In this document: piece after piece, positions 11,455 to 26,379 of the stretch
How the letters are laid out: each line of letters begins with the position of its first letter
Position numbering within the stretch: position 1 is the stretch's first letter
NCBI GenBank assembly: GCA_022264855.1
Contig: JABYQU010000046.1
Location: forward strand, 248,001 to 312,000
DNA: 64,000 nt
Direction: 5' to 3'
From: Lenzites betulinus
Lineage: Eukaryota > Basidiomycota > Agaricomycetes > Polyporales > Polyporaceae
Program-made: the position numbers and the translations under genes
The notes under the pieces: model-generated
What the model was told of the DNA's origin: nothing
The model's database searches: none
What the model saw: only the letters and a program-made list of their open reading frames with translations

Positions 11455-13277
11455 TCACCACCCGGAGAAGAGCTTTGACACCGTCATACCGCTCACGACA
11501 AGCTTGGATTGTTCCTGTGTTAGAACTCGGAACCCAACGTCATCGCGCCCAGACTCGCGCACGAAACCGCTTCTGTCGGCCTCTACAACGCGCGGCTTCG
11601 GCCTGTCTGCAGGATCATACTGGCGGCCCGTCAACATCGCGATACGTGCCACCAAGGAAGGGAAACGACGTACCTCCAGCATCGCGGCGAGGAATTCTGT
11701 GACAGGCTTGACGTACCAGCGGGTAATCCGTCCGTCAGGGGCGTATTCGAACCAGCCAAGATGGCCGCCCTTTTGCGTAATGGCGAGGACCATCCAGGGA
11801 TTCTCCCGGAGCTGGGGCGAGCATCACGGATTTAGCTGATGGCGTTTCGTGAGGGAAATGTAGCCGTATACTGTACCTCGCTGTAAGGGAGGTTCCCTGT
11901 GCCCGTGATGGGATCGTCGACGCTGTTGATAGCCAAGCAGGGTATTCTGATATCTGGGGCGAGCCTGAACGAACTGATCTGGGCATAATAATCATAGGCG
12001 TCCTTGAAGCCATAGAAGGGCGCCGTGACCATCTCATCATACTGCTTGAGCGTGATCATGGGGCGGCGCAGGACGCCCTCGAGCACAGAGCGCGACATCG
12101 ACAGATCGGGCGCATTCAGAATGACCTTGTTGTGCAAACGCAGAAGCCCGGCTAGCGCACCACCAAGAACATAGAGGTAGACGAACCGGCCGAGGAAAGT
12201 GCTGAGCAGATGCCGAGAGCCGTGCGTGAAGTCCCAGGGGTTGGCCAAGGTCACCAGGCTCTGCAGCGGACACCTATCGCCTTCCTCGCCGGCATATTTC
12301 GCTAGAATGTTTCCCCCAAGTGAAAACCCTGTTGACCAAAGCATGAGCGCGTTGATCAGCCTCAAGGTAGCAGCGCATATACCGATACCGTATATCCGAC
12401 ATCCCGGAAAGGTATGACATATCCACAACACAACGTGTCTGATATCGTCGGAGGAGCCGGCCTGAGACACGGTGTTTGCGATCAGTCACTAGCATGCATC
12501 TTATAAGGCAATCTAGCTGTGCTTCTTGGCGACGTACGTGGTATAACCGCGGTGTGACGACCGGACTTCCGCCGCAGCCTCGGAAATTGAGCACCACCGC
12601 CCTAAAGCCCAAGCCACCGTCATCCTTGCTCCGAGCAGCCCGCGTGAGTAACGCGCGGATATACGGCTCGTGGGAGCCCCCCGTGAGCCCATGCGTCACG
12701 AAGAGCACGTTTTCCCCACTTGTGATGGGTTGGACCGCAAACGGGGGAGAGACGTCGACTGTGATAATGCCTGCGGGTGACCAGTCATCAAATTCAATGA
12801 GCGATCATATTGATGGCGAGCGTCAGACTATACCTTGGTCGGGTAGCTGGAGGAACGTCCTACACAATCTTCGTTAACACGCTGCGAAGAAAGCGCCGGC
12901 GGCACACACTTGCCTTTCGTACACGACTGGATCGACTTTCGTGAAGTCCCCAACAGCGCAGTACATTGTCTGCGCGTCACCCCTGCGCGATCAGGGGAGG
13001 ACCGACAGTCGGAGACGCGTAAGCATGCGTGTCGGGCGGAGGTGCCAGTGGGTACTCACCCTGGCAACCACCATACGCCGTTATACGTGGCGCGGGGACC
13101 AAGTGAAGGCACCCTGTCGCGGATGAGCTGTGCTAACGACACCGTGGGTTCTGAATGTGGTCGGTCTTTCCTCCTGGGCAGAACGGCGGACCCGGAGGTC
13201 GCTGACGCGTGTACAGAGACCGACGGCTTACGCCTGCCGCTGGATCTGCGCCACAAAGCGTATATCACGCATAGCAC
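11455..13277 (-). CDS. Alpha/beta hydrolase of the Eht1/Eeb1/YheT type
   Basis: This is a multi-exon AB hydrolase related to yeast medium-chain fatty acid ethyl ester synthase/esterases. Reading along the minus strand, an exon with VSLAQLIRDRVPSL and GVWWLPG (near 13060-13150) leads to YCAVGDFTKVDPVVYER (near 12930). RTFLQLPDQ, VDVSPPFAVQP and ENVLFVTHGLTGGSHEPY (oxyanion region, near 12700) follow, then VVLNFRGCGGSPV, the nucleophile elbow GFSLGG (near 12325), and NSVDDPI with the likely acid near 11920. KGGHLGWFE with the likely catalytic His is near 11770. The last exon ends SKLFSGW, stop 11455-11457. No ATG is in frame with the most distal exon, so the true start is probably in an unplaced upstream exon (13280-13500). 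Catalytic residues are all present. Confidence 0.82.
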
Positions 13278-13941
13278 AGACCCGGCGAAAACAACGCCGT
13301 AAGCTGGAAATGCTCAACAAGTCTGAGCATAGATTCGAGAAACACAGCACTGAAAGACGGCGCTCACCATTCATGTTCGTCTGTCCGGGCCTACTGATGA
13401 GAGCAACAGCAACTACACAATCCCCAATTCAATGGCTGGCGGGATCTCGGCCTCGAGGAAGAGACTGGCAGGACTTTAAGGGGATATCGCCGCTAGTTTA
13501 TAGCATATAACTGACGCTTTGACGTGGGAAACCATTCTTTAACGGCTACTTCCTTCCGATGCTGCGTGATCGGCAAGTGCATTTCCATAGAGCACTACAT
13601 GCGCGCTCACCATGCGTTGGGGCGACGAAGGGTGATGAAAACCCCTCGACGCTGTACTTGCGAGCATATAGGAATAGCTAATGCTGATGAGTCGATGATG
13701 AAGTGGTGGGAGGAGAGAGAGAAAGAGCAATTTGAATATGTTCAGTCCTTCGCCACTCTCCTGCGTGAAATCAAACCGGCAGCTCCCGGAAGAGAAGCGC
13801 TCGAAAACCTGATAATGAACGATAATGAACTTGAACCCGCCATCAACGCATCATGACCATGAGCTCCGAGTCGAAGCACTTTTTGACATCGCAGATACTC
13901 CTACAAGTTGGAAACATAGAGACAAGTCTGACCGCCAGGTC
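13278..13941. other. Short region with one uncertain small ORF
   Basis: A plus-strand frame from 13638 to 13856 encodes about 72 residues with a helical, acidic part (MKWWEEREKEQFEYVQSFA). It matches no family I know and may be chance. The right part is the 3' flank of the CBM1 gene. Confidence 0.3.
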
Positions 13942-14887
13942 TCACGGAGTGGGGGTAGCACCCGTGTACGCGTGGATCGTCTCATCCGCGCACCCCGCAG
14001 GAGTCATGTAGTCGTAGTTGCCAAGGTTGATGTAGACGTCCTTGTTGCCGTCCGCGTCCGGGCACACCAGCCACGCCTATCGAACGCACACCGTCAGCCA
14101 TACATATTCCAGTTCTCGGATGCGACTAGGCCTCTCACGTTGAGCTGCGGGCGCTGGATGCTGGGAATGGACCATTCGACGGTGTCGCCGGACCACTGGA
14201 ACGTGCCGGCGTTCGCGCCGCTCGCGGGTGTAGTGGACCACGACATCTTGAGCTTCATCACCGTTGGGTCCGAGCGACCCTCGACGACGGCGTAGAGTTT
14301 CGTGCCGTCCGGAACGAGCTGGACGAGCTGCCCGCTGACGATCTGGAACTGCGCGGCGGTCGTGTAGTCGCCGAGTACCGCATCGCCGGCGGTGCCCTCC
14401 ACCTCGGAGCGGAGGTACTGGTGGAAGTTCGGGTCCTCCTACAGAGTACATTTTGCATATGATCAGCAAGCACAATGGATGGAGGAGGTGTGCACTTTGG
14501 ACGTACCACAGCGCGGATGAACGAGTTTCCGGTGGCTAGGGTTGGAAGGCTACCGGGGGCACTGGCAGTCGAGGTAGGCGAGCCGCCACCACCACCGCCA
14601 CCGGTTGGGCTGGAAGGAGCCGTCGGAGTGCTCGGAGTCGAGGCGGCGCCAGGGAGACATTGGGAGTAGTAGGGGTTGGAAACCGTGCAGGACCACCCAG
14701 AAGGGCATACGGTCGCGCCTGTCCAGCCCTGGCCGCCACACTATTTTCGACTTTGTGTGAGCCACTGTTCGAAACGTGAGAAGGGATGAAGACGTACCTG
14801 GCCGTATTGCGGCGCGACAGCCTGCGCAGCAGCGCCGGTGGCGAGCAAAAGTGCGCCGAAGACCGAGAGTGTCGTTGAGGAGATCAT
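13942..14887 (-). CDS. Secreted CBM1 (fungal cellulose-binding) protein with a C-terminal domain of unknown function
   Basis: The ATG is at 14887 and the stop is TGA at 13942-13944. Residues 1-22 are a signal peptide ([21 protein letters not shown]). After an intron at YGQ the CBM1 module follows: [16 protein letters not shown] and NPYYSQC, with the Trp/Tyr residues that stack on cellulose. Next is a Ser/Thr/Pro/Gly linker including a run of Gly, then a second domain of about 150 residues. That domain has [61 protein letters not shown]-type segments and a Cys near the C terminus ([11 protein letters not shown]). I have no named family for it. The protein presumably acts outside the cell on plant cell wall. 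At least three introns are present and no break was seen. Confidence 0.8.
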
Positions 14888-16372
14888 GACCAGGGTTGTT
14901 CGCCCTTGGGGCTCCGCACCTCCTCCTCGATGCTCGCATTTTGTATTGCGAGGTGCGGCACATTCTAGGGGTGGGTCTCGCGTCACACCGAACAAATGCC
15001 TCTACCTCGGGACTACAAGAACGGCGTGACGACGTGTAGAAGCAGCTAGCGCCAGTATCACCCCGAGGCGGGTGATTGTCGGGGTACGAGACTGGGTTCG
15101 AACGTCGGGGCGTCGGTATGAACATGCGTCTGCTGAGCACGGCCCTGGCTGTGGACAAGTCGTTCGAAGCGAGTGGCTTTTTCGAGAGTTAATCGTGCTA
15201 CTGCAAGTTAGTGTGTGGCGGGTGGGCCGCATGTGTGTCACTATAACGGTGTCACTTTTAGTACCAGGCCTAGTGGAGCTTCTAAAAACCGCAGAACGTC
15301 GCCGCATACCGTCCGGGATTTTGCCTTCAGGAGTTGCGGAGCTGTCGCGTGTTGTCACATGTACGACTACCAATAGTGTCAGTATGCAGGGAGCAGATTA
15401 TTGACCCCGATGGACGTGAGCAACATGATTATTCTGCGAACATTAGCGCTCATATGGATCGAATTGATCCTTCTCATGCGGCCATTGAGGCGCACGCCTA
15501 ACACGCAGGGCCACGAAGAGCCAGAGTGAAAACAGTTCCGAGAATGGTCAGCATTTGCCATTTTTAAAGAATCTATCGCATCCCATTGAGCACGTACCAA
15601 GCCCACAAGTAGTCTTTAGGTAACACGAAACGACAGCGCTCTCACGAATTCCAGTCGCCAGTGGTTGATGATCCCGGTCCATATAGATGGGCTGGCCGGT
15701 AAGAGGAGGCGGATCCACCATTCGGAGAAGTGCGGAATGATGAAGGCTCAGTGAAGTTGGAGTTGGTGCGGCTTGCAGCTGTCGACCACTCTTTGTTAGG
15801 AGCCCACATAGAGGACGGTGGTAATAAAGTGCTGCTTACCAGTTTGACGCGACCTGAACATGCCGCCCTGCTCCTAATGATCATCGCTTCGCCATCCAGG
15901 ATTGCCATCTTGTCGTATTCTCGGCCCGGAAGATGTTGTTGAAAGCGGGCTGTCTGGGCATCGTGTTCATGCCTTACTGCAAACGGGAGCGCAAAAGTGA
16001 GCTGATTACCAGCGAGCGCAGATCTGCTCTCGAATACGAGTGATGGGGCCCAAAGAGCGTCTGAAGCAGCGCCGGCAGCCGCAAGCGACGCTCAGGAAAC
16101 CAAACAGGGAGTTTTCTTCGAATGCTTTCTTGTACATGAGTCTATATGATATCGCAGTATTGTAACTGCGGTGAAGGAATTTGAGGCACGACCCGAGCCA
16201 CGCGAGTCGCACCATTTCGGGGGAAGCGTCCATGCAAACCACGGTCATCCGCCACTGAATATGGCCGTCCTAGATGCGAAACAGTCCGAACCAGCCAACG
16301 ATCCGCCCGCCATGCAATCGCCACACGAACCGGGTCTCCAGTCCCAAGATATGCGCATGTGCATGCGCCGGT
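14888..16372. other. Intergenic, with a possible methyltransferase remnant
   Basis: No confident gene was found in 1.5 kb. On the minus strand near 16200-16250 a frame reads MTVVCMDASPEMVRLA, like the beta-2 acidic loop of class I SAM-dependent methyltransferases. A Gly-rich stretch precedes it in a different frame. No complete fold could be assembled, so it may be a remnant. Left of it, 15380-15950 shows hydrophobic fragments but nothing assignable. Confidence 0.3.
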
Positions 16373-17864
<1,492 letters not shown>

Positions 17865-18619
17865 GATGGTTGGGGGCAAGAGGGAAGAGGAGGGGCGGGC
17901 GCGGGCAGCGCTGCTGATATTTAAAATCGCTCTCTTTGGAGGCGTATATTGGGCGTCTGTGTTATGGGCGTCTACTAAACGGTTCTCCCTGCCCACTTTC
18001 CCCGCAAACGCCAGATGGTACATCTACACTCGCCACCGGATTCAGGGCAGTCATGATGTATGTTCTGAACCTGATAGTACAGTCACGGAAAACGTGTCGA
18101 CGGAGGGAGTCGCTGGGTCCCGAGTGGTGCAGGAATTTCAACCCCACATACATTCGAGATCGCGTACGAGCACTGGCAACTGCGGAAGCCTCGCGCCCGC
18201 CACGCATAATATATGCCTGTGATCGTCTAGGATCCGAATCCCCATGTGGTGTGTGGTGTGCGTTGGGTCGGATGCGTACATGCGGACGTACGATTTGTCG
18301 CAGACCTTGCAAAGCGGCTCGGCGACGGGCGTAATAGAAGCACGCCTATTAGCGGAAAGGGACAACTTTGTTTTGCAGGTATTCCATAACTGATTCGGAG
18401 AAAGACACGCGTTGCGCGTTATCCCCGCCGTGCCTCTCAGCCAAGCTGCGATTGGTGATAGCCCTCACGGATGTGAGACTAGCCGTGTGTGATAGATTGT
18501 TGACCTTAGGCACCGGATGCCGACGGGTTTGTTGGCGGTTCCATGCGATGCGTTTATTCCGTACGGTGAGCTGCGTACACTGATCGCTTCTATGCGTACT
18601 GTCTTGTTATACAGGCCTC
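17865..18619. other. Intergenic between the two GDP-fucose genes
   Basis: 755 bp containing the promoter of the GDP-mannose dehydratase gene and the 3' flank of the GDP-fucose synthase gene. No other coding signal is recognised. Confidence 0.5.
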
Positions 18620-19996
<1,377 letters not shown>

Positions 19997-20312
19997 CAGC
20001 CACAGACGAAAGCTTGATCGATGGGTCAAAGAACGGGAAGAGGATGAGAGCCAGCTTAGCTATAGCTTATAACTGTAAGAAGGTAATTACGGATATGGGC
20101 GCTTAGATGCCCGGCTCCGGGCACTTTCAAATTCAGCGAGGTGCACTAATTATATCAATGCGTACTCGTGGCACTCGACGTCGTCCATCTCGTTGCGAGA
20201 GACAGGAACGTAGAAAGGTGGTCGGACATGGAGAAGTTAGAACATGGCTTCGCAGAACAAGAGATTTCGTGCTTCCACTCGATATGTTTGCTAAAAAAAC
20301 AGTAGTATATAT

Positions 20313-20384
20313 GGGCAATTGGCACAGTGGTAGCGCGCACGCTTCGCATGCGTGAGGTCCAGGGTTCAATCCCCTGATTGTCCA
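20313..20384 (+). tRNA. tRNA-Ala (anticodon CGC)
   Basis: A 72-nt cloverleaf. Acceptor arm GGGCAAT pairs with ATTGTCC through one G-U. The A box reads TGGCACAGTGG. The anticodon stem CACGC/GCGTG encloses the loop TTCGCAT with anticodon CGC, and the B box is GGTTCAATCCC. There is no intron. An A+T-rich TAGTATATAT stretch lies just upstream. It sits in the gap between the GDP-fucose pair and the MFS gene. Confidence 0.9.
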
Positions 20385-20390
20385 TTGGTT

Positions 20391-20396
20391 TTTGGC
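20391..20396 (+). terminator. Pol III terminator of tRNA-Ala
   Basis: A run of T residues 7 nt after the discriminator base, as expected for RNA polymerase III termination. A second T run is near 20408. Confidence 0.6.
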
Positions 20397-20679
20397 TCAA
20401 TTACCTTTTGTCCACCCGCGGTCTTACAATTGCTTAGTAGCTGTACTTAATTATGTGTAGCTGCTATAGTATTTATTACACGGTTTGCAAGCCTGGCCCT
20501 AACATAGTGGCCCGCACGTACAAGCTGCACTCGCGCCTCGGGATCCGACGACCCTTCGACTAGGCTCCGAGGGTCAACGGGGAGCTTGAAGTATCCAGAA
20601 ACATTAATCTCTTTACCGTACATCTATGTGGATCAGACCTTCACCTCGGGCACCGTCCTGTGGATTGTTCTAGAGAAGT

Positions 20680-22575
20680 CTAATGGCCAGCGTCATCTGA
20701 TTTCAGCTTTTCTACGACATCGACATCGAGAGGCCGTTTGCGCCTGTACATGCGTCGGAATCTATGTCGGAGGCGGCGAGAGCCCGCCACGCCGGCCGTG
20801 GCGAGCACAGCGGTGCCAGCAGCCGTCATCACACCGCAGAAGATGATGAGTGTGCGGAAGTGGCTCTCGTCCGCCCGTTTGAGCAGCGCTCCGCCCGTGG
20901 GCGTGCCGACGAGCGTGCCTACCCCGACGATCATGTAAACGGAGCCTGTCGGTGTATACGGTCAGTTTGAATGTGACTGAATGGTGTGATAAACGGACCT
21001 AAACGCGCGCCGTATTTTTCTCGCGGGGAGATGGTTGCTATGTATGTTGGTAGAAGAGAGACAAATGCGCCTGTGCCATGTATGATAGGCCGTCAGGGTT
21101 AAGTGTCAACCCATGCGACAGGGTGGGAGGCGCACCGGAGAAAAGCCCATATAAGGCGGAAAACGAGACGATAGCGGCAGTGTTCTGAGCGGGTAGCCAC
21201 AGCCCGAGGATAAGCGCAGAGCAAACTACAGCACAGGGGATGAAAACATTGATGCTACACAATACCGTCGCGTCAGCCATCATTCTCGCAGCCTATCGGT
21301 GGGCACTCACGGCCCAACTTTGTCGGCGATGTACCCAGGGAGGATACGCGAGGGGATGTTCATAGCATTGAGGATAGCGAGGAGATAATGCCCAATGTGC
21401 GGTGACACGCCGCGGAAGTCGGCGTAGATCTGGATGTAGAAGTAGGGAATGAAGAACCCGTAGAAGAGGCTGTTCGGTGTGAAAAAAGTATTAGCTTCAA
21501 CGCGTTTAGACATAGAAACACAGTTCGACAAGAACACTCACAGGAACGAGCCAATGGCCGCCAGCGTGTATCTCGGATCCCTGAACCCGCCCAGATCAAT
21601 GGCGGTGCGGAACGACAGGTTCCCCGTCAACGGAAGCCTCGTGCGGATAGTCAAACACGACACAGTCAGGCATGCGAGCAGGATGAACGCGCTGATCCGG
21701 ACGGCCCATCCGAACCCGACCCGGGGGATGAGGTTCTCCAACAAAATCGGGAAGACGACACCACCGCTCGCGCTGCCACCGGTCGCTAGACCGATGACGA
21801 GTGCGCGACGTCTCCGGAACCAGTGACCTAGTACCGCAATGGAGGGGCTGAACCTAAGGGGAAGTAAAACTCCGTCATTAGGGCCTCATATATTATAGCG
21901 GCGGATGCTGGACTTACAGGAGAGCTATGCCGGTTCCAAACAAGACTCCATGTGAGAGGAAAACCTGGTATGGCTTGTCTTTTTGGCAGAGGGATACCAT
22001 CATCAGCGAGAAGACGCAGAGGAAAGACCCCAATGGGATCACCACCTACAGAAAACAAGGTAAGCATCTCGATTTATCGCGCGCCTAAGAGCGCATATGT
22101 AGCACCAACCCTGGTACCGTGCGCATCGAAGATACGACCTGTAAAGGTACCGAAAAGGTATAGCAAGAACACTTGTATAGACCCAATGAACGCAATCGAC
22201 GAAGATGAAGACGCTGGCAAGAGGGTGGTCTCGTAGTAGTCTTGAAATGTTCCCTGTGATGAACGCAGAAGCCAATGTTAGCACCCACATCCCTAACATA
22301 TGTTTCGCAACTTCAGCACATACATATGCGTTGATCATCCCGGCGGAGGCGAAGAGAGCGAGGGAAGAGCCCATGACGACCAACCACGCCTCGCGTCCGC
22401 CATCCGGAACATAGTCGATCTCGTCTTGCACGGGAGGTGCCGGTGCAGGATTTTGTGCCTCCGCGTCGATGGATCTTGTGTCGGAGGGCGTGTCGGAGGG
22501 TGTATCCACAATGGTGCTGCGTTCTGCGTCCGCACCGGACGGGGCCTCCGATCTTCGGTCCTCTTCATTGGCCAT
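20680..22575 (-). CDS. MFS transporter, monocarboxylate-transporter-like
   Basis: The ATG is at 22575 (MANEEDRRSEAPSG) and the stop at 20680-20682. A hydrophilic, acidic N-terminal tail of about 60 residues precedes the DYVPDGGREAWLVV motif that opens transmembrane helix 1 in fungal MCT-like (Pfam MFS_1; Mch/Esbp6-type) carriers. Later exons give YLFGTFTGRIFDAHG, SPSIAVLGHWFRRRRALVIGLATGGSASGGVVFP (loop 2-3 / helix 4-5), FGWAVRISAFILLACL, SRILPGYIADKVGP, AALYGLFSG and MIVGVGTLVGTPTGGALL. The C-terminal tail is basic. About twelve helices are likely across seven or more exons. The family carries monocarboxylates or related small acids across the plasma membrane; the substrate is not predictable. 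No break was seen. Confidence 0.85.
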
Positions 22576-23445
22576 GGTGATATTGCCGCAGCCGGCCGAT
22601 TCAGTGTAGTGCGAGGATGGGAGTGTTGAAGCAAACGAGTGCGCGTGGACTGGCCGATGACGATTTCAGCTCTGCGATCCTTGGTGGCGGTGACTCATGC
22701 AAAAGTTTGGAGGGACGGGAGCTCCATTCTACCAAGCTCTAGCCCATAAGTAGTGCAGCCTCGGCAAGCTCCTCGGACTTGATTGGCCTTTCGAGCCTCG
22801 CGGAATCGGAGGATGGGAGTGGACAACGGATTGGTAATACATACTCATGTGTCCTGGTGGCATTGCTCAGAGTCAGATGCCTGGGGAGCCTGTTCGCTGG
22901 TGAAATTCATGAGGAGAATGACGTTCCTTCGGCCGCTTGCTGTCGCATCACGATCGCACGACGCAGTCTGAGTTCATTCGGCCATGGTATCCCGGCCGGC
23001 GGGTTCGCCGCTCGGTGCTTTGCACCTCTGCATCGCTGCGAGGATAATTTGCGACGCCTTTACTAGCGAATACGAATAATCCAGAGAGGTATGAGGGAAT
23101 TGTGTGCGCACAGCTTGAAGAGTGAACCGGGATAATGGGTGGTCGCCGTACCTAATAGTAGTACTCCTACGGAAATGAAGCGGAGCGCCACAAACTGCGC
23201 GATTACTCTCGTTTGGGTTGCTGGGCCGAAGGCAGAGTCACTGCCTACAGTAGTGAATAGAATTGTCAAAGATTTTCATATGGCCATTAGGCATGGTTGA
23301 AGCTGGAAGTGTCAACTTCAGGGAGGTATCTATGTCTCTGCGAAAGACATCAACATTCAAACGTAAAGGAGCACATGTAACTGCTACCAGCACGTCATCA
23401 GACCTCGGCGAAACCCAACCACTTCTGGCAGCGCGTCGATTCATC
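22576..23445. other. Intergenic between MFS transporter and cyclin-like gene
   Basis: 870 bp. This is the promoter side of the transporter gene. No coding signal is recognised in any frame. Confidence 0.5.
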
Positions 23446-25871
23446 CTACGCGGAGACACGCGACAGGACATGAGTCACGGTCCCAGGAGGGTAGAAAGAG
23501 GTCGGACGCACATTAGTAATGCCCAAAATTTCTTGGATGTCGAGCCTGACCCCGCGTGACGCCTTCGCAGCGGCCTTCCGAAGCGTCTTCTCGTCCCGAT
23601 TCTTGAGCCTACGCGCGCGGCCGTCACGCCCAGTTGTGTTGTATTTCCGCGCCAGAACCCGGAGAAGAGACTCAGAGAGCGCCGACGCCGTTAGCAGCGA
23701 TATCGGATACCGTAGTGCATCGGGTCCTGAATGCGTTTCACCAGTCAGGATTATAAGCCCGGCGTGTGACTGAGGGCGTAAAGTAATGCTCACGCTGCAG
23801 AACATCGCACAGTATCGCCCACGCCCGTTCCTGCGCACCGATCCATCCTCCGTCGAATGCAAGGAGTAGCCGGAGAGTCGGTAGAGCGGCCCAGAGCTCT
23901 GCCATAAATGCGCCCGGGGTGGCGATGCCGACACGAAAGACGACCGCTTCCAGAACGTCGCGCTGGGCGTTCTCAAGGTCATCAAATGTGAGGGCGTGTG
24001 GGGCGAGGTCTAGAAACTCGTGCGCATATATGACGTCGAGGGGATAGAGTACGTCGCGGTGGAACTGAAATTCCATATCACAGTGAGCCCTTTTGTCATG
24101 AAGAGCTGCCTCTGAGTATATGCGGACGTACCTTGATGCTCAGCGCTAGACAGGCGACGGCGATGTCCCACATAACAGCTTCAGCGGCCTCCGCATCGTC
24201 CAAGGACATGGCTGGAGAGTTAAGGAGCGAGAAATATCTCAGGAAAAGATGGCCGGCATGGAAGCGCATCTCCGGGCACGTCGCCAATACGTCATACAGG
24301 TCCCCTGGTGCATGCGTCGCCTCGTCTTCCTCCGGAGGCATAACCTATCAATCCTATGAACAAAATCGCAGCGCTCAGAAATGGGGACTACACACCTCTA
24401 TGATCCAATCCACGCATTCTTCGATGATTTCGTCGTCAATTCCAAAGTGGGCGGTAGGACTCGCAATCCCTGCTCGACGAGGAAGTAGTGCAAAGGGGAC
24501 AGGATTCATGTTACCCGCCCTCGGACGGTATCTGCACTCGCGAGTCTCTTCCTCCTCCAACCACGCCTCCACATCATTTTCATCTGCGCATTCCGCTGTA
24601 TCGTCTAACCAGAACTGTTCCTCTTCATCCTCAGCTCGCTTCAGCGGATGGTTAGAGACCCGTTCCTCGACATGGAACCCCTCCGCAATCCGGAGGTCGA
24701 GCTCGTTTTCCAGCAACCGAAGGATGCGGGTTTGCGCTGCGTCTTCCGCTGACAGAGGTCCACGGGGGATAAGTCCGAACGGAGGGGGATAGATGATAGG
24801 GATATCAGCGAGACCATCCTGCCGATCGGCTGCCGCTCGAGCAGTCGGTGTTGTCGGCACCGTTGGCGGGCAGCCGTTTGACCCCGGCGGGGTCACGCCA
24901 ACGGGCAGTTCTTGCGAGGTAAGGACTTTGTCCGAATGTTTGACAGTCCTCGACAACACAGAGGAAACTGTAGCGGCCTGCAGTTGTAAGCACAAATCGG
25001 TTCACTTCCCGCATGATAACAGGCTTACTGTAACGCCCGTATCGATACGTTCTGTCATACGCTCAACGTCGGAGCGCAGCGATTCAGCCCGCCGTAAGCT
25101 TCCAGCACCCTTAGCGTATCGAAAGCCAAAAGCTCCAGAGAGACCTGCAACGGTAGCTTTTTCAGGCTGGGCCCTTGGCCCCTTGCTGGCGGCACGACGT
25201 GTACTGGAGGATAGCCGGCATTTCTTCAGTGGTCGGGTGCGTGCGCTTGAGGCGGGAGCCGCAGAACCGTGTTGCGAGGTATGGCGGATGGGTGTATGCG
25301 GTCTTTCTTCACGAGAACGCTTTCTTGACGCAAGATACAGGGGGCGCACATCGGCAGGCTGTGAATCTGATGTTGGCCCGGTCGGTCCAATAGATTGGTG
25401 AGACCCCAGTGAAGAGATATTCGCAGGGTCTGAACCAGACAGAGGCGGAGATACGGTATCACAGACAGACGTTGAAGCAGCAGAGAGGACTCCAGACTCA
25501 GGCAGCGTAGCAAGCAGAGGAGAGAGCAGCGAAGGACGAGAAACATGAGAAGCATGAGACCCATGCCGTTGCAGTTGAACAGCACGCAGTAGGTGGTGTA
25601 GCCGCTCAGAGAAAGATAGCTGCCCAGCAGTATTGCCCAAGTTGCTGCCGTCGCAAGCCACAAGTTCTTCCCGATCATCCTGCGGTGTTTCCGCACCGGT
25701 ATGTCCTGGATTGGCCAAAGAATCATAGAGGGGTAGAAGCTGTTTGTGGTTTCCCTTAGGATACAAGACTACCATTTTCCTAGAGGCTGTTTCATCGAGC
25801 AGATCTTCGGGAGGCGTCATGAGTGTGGGAGATGAAGAAGGCGGAGGTGATGATACAGTTCCGTCATCCAT
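23446..25871 (-). CDS. Cyclin-box protein with a long disordered N terminus
   Basis: Start at the ATG at 25871 (MDDGTVSSPPPSSS), stop at 23446-23448. The first exon (to about 25020) encodes about 280 Ser/Pro-rich residues with basic clusters (RKRSREERPHTP, RTRPLKKCR), which look like nuclear localisation signals. The second large exon is acidic (FWLDDTAECADENDVEAWLEEEE). The C-terminal exons hold the fold: GHLFLRYFSLLNSPAM, WDIAVACLALSIK, FHRDVLYPLDVIYAHEFLDLAPHALTFDDLENAQRDVLEAVVFRVGIATP and RYPISLLTASALSESLL. This looks like the N- and C-terminal cyclin boxes. The call rests on the helix pattern, so another helical family is possible. The kinase partner is not predictable. Introns are at about 25020, 24390, 24085 and 23790. 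Confidence 0.55.
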
Positions 25872-26379
25872 ACTGTGAAAACCGGAATGAGTGGCTGTCG
25901 AAATTTTTGACTGTGAAAGCAATCGGTAAGTTGTGTCGCCAGAAGGTTAACACCAATAAACGTTGAACGTTTTCCAGCGATGCCGTACGGTATGTAACGT
26001 CGTGGTACGAAGGCAAACGAGTGCAGGCGCGAGCGCGCGATACTGAACGCTTCGGCAAACGCCGTCATATAGGCGCTGAATTATATGTGGCTGTATGCGC
26101 TTCGATGTCTGCTTCAGAGTGTCTCGCTTTTCAAGAGTCACTGGTCCACAATCAAAAGGACAGGAGTTATATGCGATCAAGCAAACAAAAGCAGATTGGA
26201 GATATCCCATCTGCTGATGAGACTCCTGGTATACTGGGCACTGTTGAATTCATCCCGTTCGCAGGGCATAATGATACGCTACTGTACATCTGATATTATA
26301 CAGCTGCTTTCAGTGGCTATAGTATTGGCATAGACTCACGGACGCCGGATGAAATGGTCCCCATCCATTAAGGCATTGT
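25872..26379. other. Intergenic, promoter side of the cyclin-like gene
   Basis: 508 bp between the cyclin-like start and the stop of the next minus-strand gene. No coding or structural signal is recognised. Confidence 0.5.

Noticed and set aside
15080..15115. tRNA-like B box (GGGTTCGAAC)
   Set aside because: No matching acceptor or anticodon arm can be folded around it.
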